Positions 29,522-37,076 of a stretch of DNA of 64,000 bases are shown here, in pieces; position 1 is the first letter of the stretch; every line of letters starts with the position of its first letter. Position numbers and translations under genes: made by a program. The stretch is taken from the NCBI RefSeq assembly GCF_028307215.1, contig NZ_JAQMHV010000003.1, forward strand, positions 124,001 through 188,000, in the 5' to 3' direction. Below the pieces are notes generated by a model, which was given only the letters and a program-made list of their open reading frames with translations, was not told the DNA's origin and did not search any database. This DNA comes from Falsirhodobacter sp. 20TX0035 (GTDB lineage Bacteria > Pseudomonadota > Alphaproteobacteria > Rhodobacterales > Rhodobacteraceae).

Positions 29522-32034
29522 CATTTGCGGAAGGCGGTGGCCAGCGCTTCGATCAGGTTCTCGGCGTCGTAGGGTTTGCGCACGATGGGAACGTTGCGCA
29601 TCGTTTCGGGCAGGGCGGAGGTTTCGTCGTAGCCTGTGGCGAATACGAAGGGCGTACCGCGCGTGCGCAGCGCCTCGGCCACGGCGACGGAGGTTTCGGA
29701 GCCGAGGTTCACGTCCAGCATCGCCAGTTCGATCCCGCCGTTTTCCACGAGGTTCAGCGCCTGCGCCACGTTCCGCGCCAGCGAGATGCGCTTGAAGCCC
29801 GCCTCCTCCAGCATCGCTTCCACGTCCATGGCGATCAGCAGCTGGTCTTCCAGAAGCAGCACATGGGCGTCTTCGGGCACGGCGGGGGGGACCGCCCGAA
29901 GGGCGGTGGGGGTGGATGTCATGGCAGTCTCCTCAAACCGGACGAAACGGGCGGGAAGCACGAATTCGGCTTCCACCCCCGTGGGGCGATAATCAATAAA
30001 GGAACGGCCGCCCAGATCAAAGGGCAGGGAGCGTTCCAGAAGCAGCGAGCCGAAGCCGCTGCGGTCGGGCGCGACCACGGCGGGGCCGCCGCTTTCGCGC
30101 CATTGGACAAGGCAGTCGCCATCCTCGGACCGGGACCAGATCACCTCCAGCCGGCCGCCGGGGCGGGACAGGGCACCGTATTTGGCGGCGTTGGTCGCCA
30201 TCTCGTGCAGGATCTGGGCCATGACGGAGAAGCCGCGGCTGTCGAGCAGCGCTTCGGGCCCTTCGAGGCGCATGACCGAGCTGCCGCGATAGGGGGCGAG
30301 TTCGGCCTGAAGGAGCGCCGAGAAGGAGCCGCCGCCGTCGCCGCGCATCACCTGGTCATGGGCAAAGGACAGCGCCTGGATGCGCCCCTTGAGCGAGGCG
30401 ATGTAGGATTCGAGCGTGCGGCCTTCTTCCACCGGATGGCCGATGACGGACTTGATCACCGCGAGGATGTTCTTCACGCGGTGGTTCAGCTCGTCGTTGA
30501 GGACGCGCTGGCGCAGGGCGGCGCGGTCACGTTCCTCGGCCAGAAGCTCGTTGTGCAGAAGGACGATCTCCACCAGCGTGGTGCGCAGGGCGCGGGCGGT
30601 GTCGAGGTCATCCTCGGTCCAGGGGGCGGAGCGGCGGTGCACCTCCTCCTTCCACAGGGCGAAGCTGTGGCGGGGAGTCAGCCGGTCGCCCAAAGGGCCG
30701 GTTTCGTAGGTCTTTTCAGGGTTGCCGGCCCAGTTCACGGTGCGGACCTGTTCCTGGCGGAAGAACAGGATCCAGTCGCGCGCGATCTGGGATATGGGAA
30801 CGGCCAGCACGCCGGCGGTCCGGCCGTGGAACGGTTCCGCCTGCGGCACGTGGTCGGCAAGGTTGTCGGTGAACCAGAATCCGTCCTCGGTCTGGCCCGC
30901 GACGTGGGACAGGATCGCGTCCAGCGCCGCGGCGTCCGGGACGGTGCCGGTGGAGGTGCTGTGGTCGTTCATCTTCACCACGACACCGTCGCATTCCAGA
31001 AGGCGTGCCAGATCCTCGATCCCGTTGGCAAGGACGTGCTGCACGTCCTGCGAGGTGTCGAGCCGCGACAGCTTCTGCATCTGGGCGCGGGTGCGGGCCG
31101 CACGGTCCAGCTTGCGCTTGCGCAGAAGGGCGCCGAGGTGGAGGGACAGGAACTCTCCGAACATCTCGGCCGCGACGCGGACGGCCATGGGCAGGGTGTG
31201 CGGCGTGTAGTGGTGGCAGGCGATCAGGCCCCAGAGAACGCCGTCCACGATGATGGAGATCGACATGGAGGCGCCAACGCCCATGTTGCGCAGGTATTCG
31301 CAGTGGATGGGGGAGACGGACCGAAGGTGGGCCTGCGACAGGTCCAGGGGCTGGCCAAGGAAGCGTTCCGGCGTGATGGGCACGCGTTCGGCCTGGACGT
31401 CCGAGATGACGCGGATCGTGTTGGTGAGGTAGAGGCGCCGCGCCTGGGCCGGAATGTCGGCGGCCGGGAAGTGCTGGCCGAGGAAGGATTCAAGGTGGGG
31501 CGCCTTTTCTTCCGCGATGACGCGACCGGAGCCGTTGGCGGCAAATTCGTAGACCATGACGCGGTCATAGCCAAGATGGGCGCGAATCAGGCGTGTCACC
31601 TCGGCGAAAAGGGCATCGGCCTCTTCGAACCCGCTGATGCGGTCCATCATCAGGCGCGCCAGTTGCAGCGGCGCGGTGTTGGTGGAGGCCGCCTCCATCT
31701 CCACCATCGTGGCCATGCCGTTGCTGTGCAGGGCCATGTCGACGCGGCGGCCGGAGGGGAGTTGGACGTCGAAGAGCAGGACGGGGCGGGTCTGTTCGGC
31801 GGTGAGGGCCAGCGCGTCCTGCAGGCGGGCGGTGACGGCCGGGCCGAGGAGCTGGATGGGCGCCTCGCCGTTGCGGACGGCCTCGCGGCCGATCAGCTGG
31901 GCGCTGTTGGCCGAATGCTGCTGCAGCCGTTGCAGTTGGAGGTCGAAGGCCAGAAGCGCGCCGTAGGGCTGGATGGTGCCCGGGATGTGGATCGGCTCGC
32001 GGTCGCAATTGGTGAGGGTGACGGGCTCGTTCAT
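29521..32034 (-). CDS. bphP: bacteriophytochrome HWE histidine kinase with fused C-terminal receiver
   Basis: Red/far-red photoreceptor of 837 aa. Domains in order: PAS with the candidate biliverdin-attachment Cys10 in TNCDREPIHIPG; GAF with DIP (193-195) and chromophore-pocket His244; PHY with the tongue motif PRHSF (454-458); an HWE/HisKA_2 kinase with His518 in ELNHRVKN; an ATPase domain; and a receiver (about 722-837) with Asp774 and Lys820. Cytoplasmic, with no membrane segment. The ATG overlaps the stop of the heme oxygenase gene, whose product would supply biliverdin. No separate output gene is adjacent, so downstream targets are unknown. Confidence 0.93.
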   Translation of the reverse strand: MNEPVTLTNCDREPIHIPGTIQPYGALLAFDLQLQRLQQHSANSAQLIGREAVRNGEAPIQLLGPAVTARLQDALALTAEQTRPVLLFDVQLPSGRRVDMALHSNGMATMVEMEAASTNTAPLQLARLMMDRISGFEEADALFAEVTRLIRAHLGYDRVMVYEFAANGSGRVIAEEKAPHLESFLGQHFPAADIPAQARRLYLTNTIRVISDVQAERVPITPERFLGQPLDLSQAHLRSVSPIHCEYLRNMGVGASMSISIIVDGVLWGLIACHHYTPHTLPMAVRVAAEMFGEFLSLHLGALLRKRKLDRAARTRAQMQKLSRLDTSQDVQHVLANGIEDLARLLECDGVVVKMNDHSTSTGTVPDAAALDAILSHVAGQTEDGFWFTDNLADHVPQAEPFHGRTAGVLAVPISQIARDWILFFRQEQVRTVNWAGNPEKTYETGPLGDRLTPRHSFALWKEEVHRRSAPWTEDDLDTARALRTTLVEIVLLHNELLAEERDRAALRQRVLNDELNHRVKNILAVIKSVIGHPVEEGRTLESYIASLKGRIQALSFAHDQVMRGDGGGSFSALLQAELAPYRGSSVMRLEGPEALLDSRGFSVMAQILHEMATNAAKYGALSRPGGRLEVIWSRSEDGDCLVQWRESGGPAVVAPDRSGFGSLLLERSLPFDLGGRSFIDYRPTGVEAEFVLPARFVRFEETAMTSTPTALRAVPPAVPEDAHVLLLEDQLLIAMDVEAMLEEAGFKRISLARNVAQALNLVENGGIELAMLDVNLGSETSVAVAEALRTRGTPFVFATGYDETSALPETMRNVPIVRKPYDAENLIEALATAFRK

Positions 32035-32567
32035 GTCGGCTCCTTGGCGAACGCGTCGCGGGCGAGGTCGAACGTGAGTGTGGCCCCGACGACGGCCTGA
32101 TCGGCGTCAAAGGGTTCGGCCATGTCGAGGACGGACAGGAACGCGGTCCAGTTGGCCACGGTGCCGGACAGGTGCCGCGCGCCGAAGGTGGCGTCGAAGC
32201 CGAGGGTCTGGGCGCGCTTGCGCAGGATCTGGCTGCCGAGGGCGGCGCCTTCGAGGACGTAGAGGCGGCCGATCAGGGCGCTGCCGGACAAGGACGGGGC
32301 CGGCGTGGGATCGGGGAGCGGGAGGCCGAGGTCGGTCATGTCGCGGCGCAGGTCGTCCAGAAGCAGGCGGGGCCGCCAGGGGCTGAAGGCGACGCCCTTC
32401 AGAGCAGGCTCGACGGTGGCCCGGAACCGGAGGTTCGCGCGGAGGTAGGCGGCGTAGCTTTCGCGGTCGCCGAAGCCGCCCACGGCGGCGTCCAGCGCCG
32501 CGTGGGCTTCGGCCGTCGCGTCCCGCAACTGCCAGCGCCTGTTCGAAAGTCGTCCCGTCTGATCCAT
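32031..32567 (-). CDS. bphO: biliverdin-producing heme oxygenase
   Basis: Opens heme to biliverdin IX-alpha, the phytochrome chromophore. It is 178 aa, starting MDQTGRLSNRRWQLRD at 32567. The candidate proximal heme ligand is His22 in TAEAHAALD and the distal-helix glycine region is VLEGAALGSQIL (about 115-126). A 17-codon in-frame extension upstream has no similarity. The stop overlaps the phytochrome start by 4 bp (ATGA), so chromophore synthesis and apoprotein are translationally coupled. It is divergent from fabF. Confidence 0.92.
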   Translation of the reverse strand: MDQTGRLSNRRWQLRDATAEAHAALDAAVGGFGDRESYAAYLRANLRFRATVEPALKGVAFSPWRPRLLLDDLRRDMTDLGLPLPDPTPAPSLSGSALIGRLYVLEGAALGSQILRKRAQTLGFDATFGARHLSGTVANWTAFLSVLDMAEPFDADQAVVGATLTFDLARDAFAKEPT

Positions 32568-32588
32568 GGGGCGAACGTAGCGACCGGC

Positions 32589-32646
32589 TGCGCATGCGCA
32601 AGGCCTGTTTGCGCGCACTGGCGCGCCGGCGGATGTGGCTTATATT
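32589..32646. promoter_or_regulatory. bphO/fabF divergent region: 12-bp palindrome and candidate fabF promoter
   Basis: A perfect palindrome, TGCGCATGCGCA (32589-32600), lies between the divergent genes. For fabF, TATATT (32641-32646) is a good -10, with a weak -35 TGGCGC (32619-32624) 16 bp upstream. The palindrome is a possible operator. Confidence 0.4.
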
Positions 32647-32702
32647 GCAGGGTTGTGCCGTCGCGTGTATCAGGCGCGAAAGTTTTCGGAAGGAAGTTCT
32701 GC

Positions 32703-33965
32703 ATGCGTCGCGTTGTCGTCACGGGTCTGGGTCTTGTCACGCCTCTTGCGTCGGGCGTGGAGGAAACGTGGAAGCGTTTGCTGGAAGGGCAGTCCGGAGC
32801 GGGCACGATCACCCGTTTCGATCCGGTGAACGTCGTCACGAAATATGCCTGCGAAGTGCCCCGCGGCGACGGGACAAACGGAACGTTCAACCCGGACGAC
32901 TGGATGGAGCCGAAGGACCAGCGCAAGGTCGACGACTTCATCATCTATGGCATGGCGGCGGCGGTTCAGGCCGTGAAGGATTCGGGCTGGGAGCCCGAGG
33001 ACGAGGAAGGTCGCGCGCGCACGGGCGTGATGATCGGGTCGGGGATCGGGGGTTTGAGCACGATCGCCGAGACGGCGGTGCTGATCAAGGAGAAGGGTGC
33101 GAAACGCGTGTCGCCGTTCTTCATTCCGGGCTCTCTCATCAACCTCGTGTCGGGGCAGGTGTCGATCCGGTTCGGCTTCAAGGGGCCGAACCATGCGGTG
33201 GTGACGGCCTGCTCGACCGGGGCGCATGCCATCGGCGATGCGGCGCGGCTGATCGCGTTCGACGATGCGGACGTGATGGTGGCGGGCGGGGCGGAAAGCC
33301 CGATCAGCGAGATCGGGATTGCGGGCTTCAACGCGTGCAAGGCGCTGTCGACCAAGCGTGCGGACGAGCCGACGAAGGCGAGCCGGCCCTATGATGCAGA
33401 CCGCGACGGGTTCGTCATGGGTGAAGGCGCCGGCATCGTGGTGCTGGAGGAATACGAGCACGCCAAGGCGCGCGGCGCGAAGATCTATGCCGAGGTGCTG
33501 GGCTATGGCATGTCGGGCGACGCCTATCACATCACGGCGCCGTCCGAGGATGGCGATGGCGGATACCGCGCGATGGAGGCGGCGCTGAAGCGTGCCGGGG
33601 TCGAGCCGTCGCAGGTCGATTACATCAACGCGCATGGCACCAGCACCATGGCCGACACGATCGAACTGGGCGCGGTGGAGCGGCTGTTGGGTGATCACGC
33701 GGCCGGGGCGACGATGAGCAGCACGAAATCGTCGATCGGGCACCTTCTGGGGGCGGCGGGATCCGTGGAGGCGATCTTCTGCGCACTGGCCATTCGCGAC
33801 CAGATCGCGCCGCCGACGATCAACCTGGACACCCCGGCGATGGAACCGAAGCTGGATCTGGCGCCGAACAAGGCGGTGAAGCGCAAGATCGACATCGCAC
33901 TGTCGAATTCGTTCGGGTTTGGCGGCACGAATGCGAGCCTGGTTCTGGGGCGGGTGCGCGACTGA
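32703..33965 (+). CDS. fabF: 3-oxoacyl-ACP synthase II
   Basis: Condensing enzyme of fatty acid elongation, 420 aa. The Cys-His-His catalytic triad is visible: Cys170 in TACSTGAHA, then INAHGTSTM and SSIGHLLGAAGS. The ATG at 32703 has AAGGAAG at good spacing; the much longer in-frame extension runs antisense through bphO and is rejected. Its stop shares a base with the mltG ATG (TGATG). fabD, fabG and acpP lie about 3 kb upstream, beyond the bphOP insertion. Confidence 0.97.
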   Translation: MRRVVVTGLGLVTPLASGVEETWKRLLEGQSGAGTITRFDPVNVVTKYACEVPRGDGTNGTFNPDDWMEPKDQRKVDDFIIYGMAAAVQAVKDSGWEPEDEEGRARTGVMIGSGIGGLSTIAETAVLIKEKGAKRVSPFFIPGSLINLVSGQVSIRFGFKGPNHAVVTACSTGAHAIGDAARLIAFDDADVMVAGGAESPISEIGIAGFNACKALSTKRADEPTKASRPYDADRDGFVMGEGAGIVVLEEYEHAKARGAKIYAEVLGYGMSGDAYHITAPSEDGDGGYRAMEAALKRAGVEPSQVDYINAHGTSTMADTIELGAVERLLGDHAAGATMSSTKSSIGHLLGAAGSVEAIFCALAIRDQIAPPTINLDTPAMEPKLDLAPNKAVKRKIDIALSNSFGFGGTNASLVLGRVRD

Positions 33966-35143
33966 TGTGGAAATCTGTCGCCTCCAACGCGCTGACGCTG
34001 TTCATCGTCATTCTGGTTTTTGTGGCGGGGTTGGTTGCGTGGGGGCGGCAGACGTTCTTTGAGCCGGGGCCGCTGACGCAGGCGATCTGCCTGCGGGTGG
34101 ACAAGGGGGCCTCCACCTCTGACGTGGCGGAGGCGCTGGCGGCGCAGGGGGCGATCGAGAACACCTATGTGTTCCGGATTGGCGCGGACTACACCGAAAA
34201 GTCGGGGCGCGAGAAGTTCGGGAGCTTCCTGATCCCGGCCAGTGCGTCGATGCCGCAGATCCTGGACATCGTGACCGCGGGCGGGCAATCGACCTGCGGG
34301 CGCGAGATCAACTATCAGATCGGCGTGGCGAACGCGCAGATGGTGTTGCGCGACCTGAACCCGGCCACGGGCCGGTTCGAGGAAGTGGCGAAATACGATC
34401 CCGCCGCGGGCGAGGCGCCGGAGGCGTTTGCGGGCGTCGAGGGAGAGGATCTGCGCCTGCGCGTGACGCTGGCGGAAGGCGTGACCAGCTGGCGGGTGGT
34501 GGACAGCTTGAAGCGGGCGGATTTCCTGACGGGCGATGTGGACAAGGTGCCGGCGGAAGGCAGCCTTGCGCCCGACAGCTACGAGGTCGTGGAGGGTCAG
34601 TCGCGGAGCGAGTTGCTGGCGGAGATGGCCGAACGGCAGACCCGCATCTTGGCCGATCTGTGGGTCGGGCGCGACGAGGGGCTGCCCTATGAGACGCCGG
34701 AGGAGGCGCTGGTCATGGCCTCTATCGTGGAGAAGGAGACGGGGATCGCGGGCGAGCGGCCGATGGTGGCCAGCGTCTTCGTGAACCGGCTGCGCGACGG
34801 GATGCGGCTTCAGACCGACCCGACCGTGATATATGGCGTGACGAAGGGCGAGGGCGTGCTGGGACGCGGGTTGCGGGCCAGCGAATTGCGCGCGCGCAAT
34901 CCCTACAACACCTATGTCATCGACGGGCTGCCGCCGACGCCCATCGCCAATCCGGGGCGGCTGAGCATCGAGGCGACGCTGCATCCGGCGGATTCAGAGT
35001 ATGTGTATTTCGTGGCGGACGGGACCGGCGGGCACGTGTTCGCCCGCACCTTAGACGAGCACAACGCCAACGTGGTCAAGTGGCGCGAGATCGAGCGGGA
35101 GCGCGGGCAGGCGCCGGCGGGCGGCGTGCAAACCGGAGAATAA
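33965..35143 (+). CDS. mltG: endolytic murein transglycosylase MltG
   Basis: Inner-membrane lytic transglycosylase proposed to end nascent glycan strands. It is 392 aa, with one N-terminal membrane helix (about 8-27), a LysM-like region, and the YceG catalytic domain with MASIVEKETG (catalytic Glu256), SVFVNRL, LQTDPTVIYG and YNTYVIDGLPPTPIANPG. It is coupled to fabF by a TGATG overlap, in the common fabF-mltG pair. The GTA leader begins just after it. Confidence 0.95.
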   Translation: MWKSVASNALTLFIVILVFVAGLVAWGRQTFFEPGPLTQAICLRVDKGASTSDVAEALAAQGAIENTYVFRIGADYTEKSGREKFGSFLIPASASMPQILDIVTAGGQSTCGREINYQIGVANAQMVLRDLNPATGRFEEVAKYDPAAGEAPEAFAGVEGEDLRLRVTLAEGVTSWRVVDSLKRADFLTGDVDKVPAEGSLAPDSYEVVEGQSRSELLAEMAERQTRILADLWVGRDEGLPYETPEEALVMASIVEKETGIAGERPMVASVFVNRLRDGMRLQTDPTVIYGVTKGEGVLGRGLRASELRARNPYNTYVIDGLPPTPIANPGRLSIEATLHPADSEYVYFVADGTGGHVFARTLDEHNANVVKWREIERERGQAPAGGVQTGE

Positions 35144-35162
35144 ACGGGCGGTAAACGCCCCG

Positions 35163-35200
35163 CGCGCGCAAGTATCTGAAATAACTTGACTTTGCGCGCG
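35163..35200. repeat. 9-bp inverted repeat bracketing the GTA -35 element
   Basis: CGCGCGCAA (35163-35171) and TTGCGCGCG (35192-35200) are perfect inverted copies separated by 20 bp that include the -35 hexamer. It is a candidate operator for the GTA operon activator or repressor; the protein that binds is unknown. Confidence 0.5.
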
Positions 35201-35214
35201 GCCTGAGGTATCAC
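35186..35214 (+). promoter_or_regulatory. candidate promoter of the gene transfer agent cluster
   Basis: TTGACT (35186-35191), 17-bp spacer, TATCAC (35209-35214). A start about 7 nt after the -10 would fall at or next to the ATG of a four-codon ORF (35222-35236). This is the only good promoter seen between mltG and the first GTA gene. In R. capsulatus GTA transcription depends on the regulator GafA; its binding site cannot be identified here from sequence alone. Confidence 0.55.
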
Positions 35215-35221
35215 TACAGGC

Positions 35222-35236
35222 ATGCTGGAAGACTGA
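35222..35236 (+). other. four-codon ORF in the GTA leader
   Basis: ATG-CTG-GAA-GAC-TGA. If transcription starts from the promoter just upstream, the ATG would be almost at the 5' end (leaderless). It is placed 4 nt before a terminator-like hairpin. It may be chance; its position makes it a candidate for translation-linked control. Confidence 0.25.
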
Positions 35237-35240
35237 ACGA

Positions 35241-35273
35241 ACGGCCTCGGGGGTGACCCGCGGGCCGTTTTTT
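35241..35273 (+). terminator. terminator-like hairpin inside the GTA leader
   Basis: ACGGCC (35241-35246) pairs with GGCCGT (35263-35268), with an inner CGGG/CCCG stem, followed by TTTTTT (35268-35273). It lies downstream of the candidate GTA promoter and upstream of the first GTA gene, so it would stop most transcription unless read through. It could instead end the fabF-mltG transcript. Confidence 0.7.
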
Positions 35274-35311
35274 CGTTGGCTCGTGCGGGCAGCATGAGAG
35301 GCGGGACGGGC

Positions 35312-35629
35312 ATGAACATGGATCTCTCCATCGGAGAAGCTTCGCGAGTGGATCTGCTTGCGGAGACTGAGAGGCTGTATCGCGAGGTTGCCGAGGAGCT
35401 GGCCGTGGCCACGCGCCGAGTCAGCGAGGGCGACATGGGAGAAGTGGCGGGAGCGATGCGGGCAATGAAGGATCTGCGCGCCGCGTTCCAGATGGTGATG
35501 GAAGAAAGGACACGGGTTGAGAAACTTCGCAAGCAGGCCGGCGGCGTCGTCAACGAATACGCCCTCGACCTTGACGCCGCACGCGATGAGATCGGGCGCC
35601 GGCTGGCTCGCCTCCGCGGCGCAGGATGA
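35312..35629 (+). CDS. GTA g1-like protein, candidate terminase small subunit
   Basis: A 105-aa, mostly helical, charged protein in the position of RcGTA orfg1, which acts as the small terminase. It has an extended Glu/Arg-rich coiled-coil-like middle (about 15-80) and ends about 44 bp inside the large-terminase gene. The ATG at 35312 was chosen, with GAGAGG about 10 nt upstream; ATGs at 35294 and 35318 are in frame and possible. Assignment rests on position and general character rather than a strong motif. Confidence 0.7.
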   Translation: MNMDLSIGEASRVDLLAETERLYREVAEELAVATRRVSEGDMGEVAGAMRAMKDLRAAFQMVMEERTRVEKLRKQAGGVVNEYALDLDAARDEIGRRLARLRGAG

Positions 35630-36929
35630 GGTGGATGCCTTTCTGGAAGGTCTGGGGGACAATGCGCTGATGGCGTTGCCGTGGCTGTTCGAGTTCTGGG
35701 CGCTGGCGCATCAGCTGCCGCCCGATGGCGCGTGGAAGAGCTGGGTGATCATGGGGGGGCGCGGGGCGGGGAAGACCCGCGCCGGGTCCGAATGGGTGCG
35801 GGCGGAGGTGGAAGGGGCGCGGCCGCTGGATCCGGGCCGGTCGCATCGCGTGGCGCTGGTAGGGGAGACGATCGACCAGGTGCGCGAGGTGATGGTGTTC
35901 GGGGAAAGCGGGATCCTTGCCTGCTGCCCGCCCGACCGGCGGCCCGTGTGGGAGGCGGGGCGGCGGCGGCTTGTCTGGCCGAACGGGGCGGTGGCTCAGG
36001 TGTTTTCGGCGCATGAGCCGGAGAGTTTGCGCGGGCCGCAGTTCGATGCGGCCTGGGTGGACGAGCTGGCGAAGTGGAAGAAGGCGGAGGAGACCTGGGA
36101 CATGCTGCAATTTGCGCTGCGGCTGGGGGATCATCCGCGGCAGGTGATCACGACGACGCCGCGCAACGTGGGCGTGCTGAAGACGATCCTGAAGAACCCG
36201 TCGACCGTGGTGACCCATGCGCCGACCGAGGCGAACCGCGCTTATCTGGCGGCAAGCTTTCTGGAGGAGGTGCGGGCGCGTTACGAGGGCACGCGGTTGG
36301 GCCGGCAGGAGCTGGACGGGGTGTTGCTGGAGGATGTGGAGGGGGCCTTGTGGACGACACCGGCGCTGGAGGCGGGCCGGCTGGACCGGGCGCCGAAGCT
36401 GGACCGGATCGTGGTGGCGGTAGATCCGCCCGTGACGGGGCATGCGGGGTCGGATGAGTGCGGGATCGTCGTTGTTGGCGCGGTGACGGAGGGGCCGCCG
36501 CAGAACTGGCGCGCGGTGGTGCTGGAGGATGCCAGCGTGACGGCGGCGAGCCCGGACGCCTGGGCGCGGGCGGCTTTGGCGGCGATGGAGCGGCACGGGG
36601 CGGACCGGCTGGTGGCGGAGGTGAACCAGGGCGGCGATCTGGTGGAAACCGTGATTCGGCAGATCGATCCGCTGGTGCCGTTCCGCGCGGTGCGCGCGAC
36701 CAAGGGCAAGGTGGCGCGGGCGGAGCCGATCGCCGCGCTGTATGAGCAGGGGCGGGTAAAGCACCTGCGGGGCCTTGCGCGGCTGGAGGACCAGATGTGC
36801 CGCATGACGGTGCGCGGCTATGACGGGAAGGGGTCGCCCGACCGGGTGGATGCGCTTGTCTGGGCGGTGTGGGAGCTGATGGTGGAGCCTTCCTCGGTGT
36901 ATCGCCGCCCGCAGATCCGGGGGCTGTAG
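35586..36929 (+). CDS. GTA terminase large subunit (g2)
   Basis: ATP-driven motor and nuclease that packages random host DNA into the particle. The 447-aa product has Walker A MGGRGAGKT (about 56-64), Walker B AAWVDE (about 155-160) with the TTTPRN coupling motif, and an RNase H-like nuclease domain with the acidic residues in AVDPPVTGHAGSDECG, AEVNQGGD and DRVDALVW. The start at 35586 overlaps g1 by 44 bp and gives an N-terminus (GWLASAAQDEVDAFL) like that of GTA relatives; the frame stays open further upstream. Confidence 0.93.
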   Translation: MRSGAGWLASAAQDEVDAFLEGLGDNALMALPWLFEFWALAHQLPPDGAWKSWVIMGGRGAGKTRAGSEWVRAEVEGARPLDPGRSHRVALVGETIDQVREVMVFGESGILACCPPDRRPVWEAGRRRLVWPNGAVAQVFSAHEPESLRGPQFDAAWVDELAKWKKAEETWDMLQFALRLGDHPRQVITTTPRNVGVLKTILKNPSTVVTHAPTEANRAYLAASFLEEVRARYEGTRLGRQELDGVLLEDVEGALWTTPALEAGRLDRAPKLDRIVVAVDPPVTGHAGSDECGIVVVGAVTEGPPQNWRAVVLEDASVTAASPDAWARAALAAMERHGADRLVAEVNQGGDLVETVIRQIDPLVPFRAVRATKGKVARAEPIAALYEQGRVKHLRGLARLEDQMCRMTVRGYDGKGSPDRVDALVWAVWELMVEPSSVYRRPQIRGL

Positions 36930-37076
36930 GGCACCGCGCGGAGGTATTAAGCGGCGTTAACGCTTTCGCCGTAGATTGCCTTCAACGGACAAGGAAGTCC
37001 GGTTCTGACAACGAAGACGAAGCGGCCGCGCCCCCTTGGCGCGGACCGGAGGCGGCTTGCCCGGATGGAGGTGCGG
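36930..37076 (+). promoter_or_regulatory. g2-g3 intergenic region with TTAA repeats and a hairpin
   Basis: This 147-bp gap is unusual in an otherwise tightly packed cluster. It holds TTAA-N6-TTAA (36947-36960), one base short of the CtrA spacing of N7, and a hairpin CCGCGCC-CCCTT-GGCGCGG (37026-37044). Either may control expression of the capsid genes. No ORF with support was found in it. Confidence 0.35.

Noticed and set aside
29863-32100. 745-codon open frame opposite the phytochrome gene
   Set aside because: Shadow of bphP with no family similarity.
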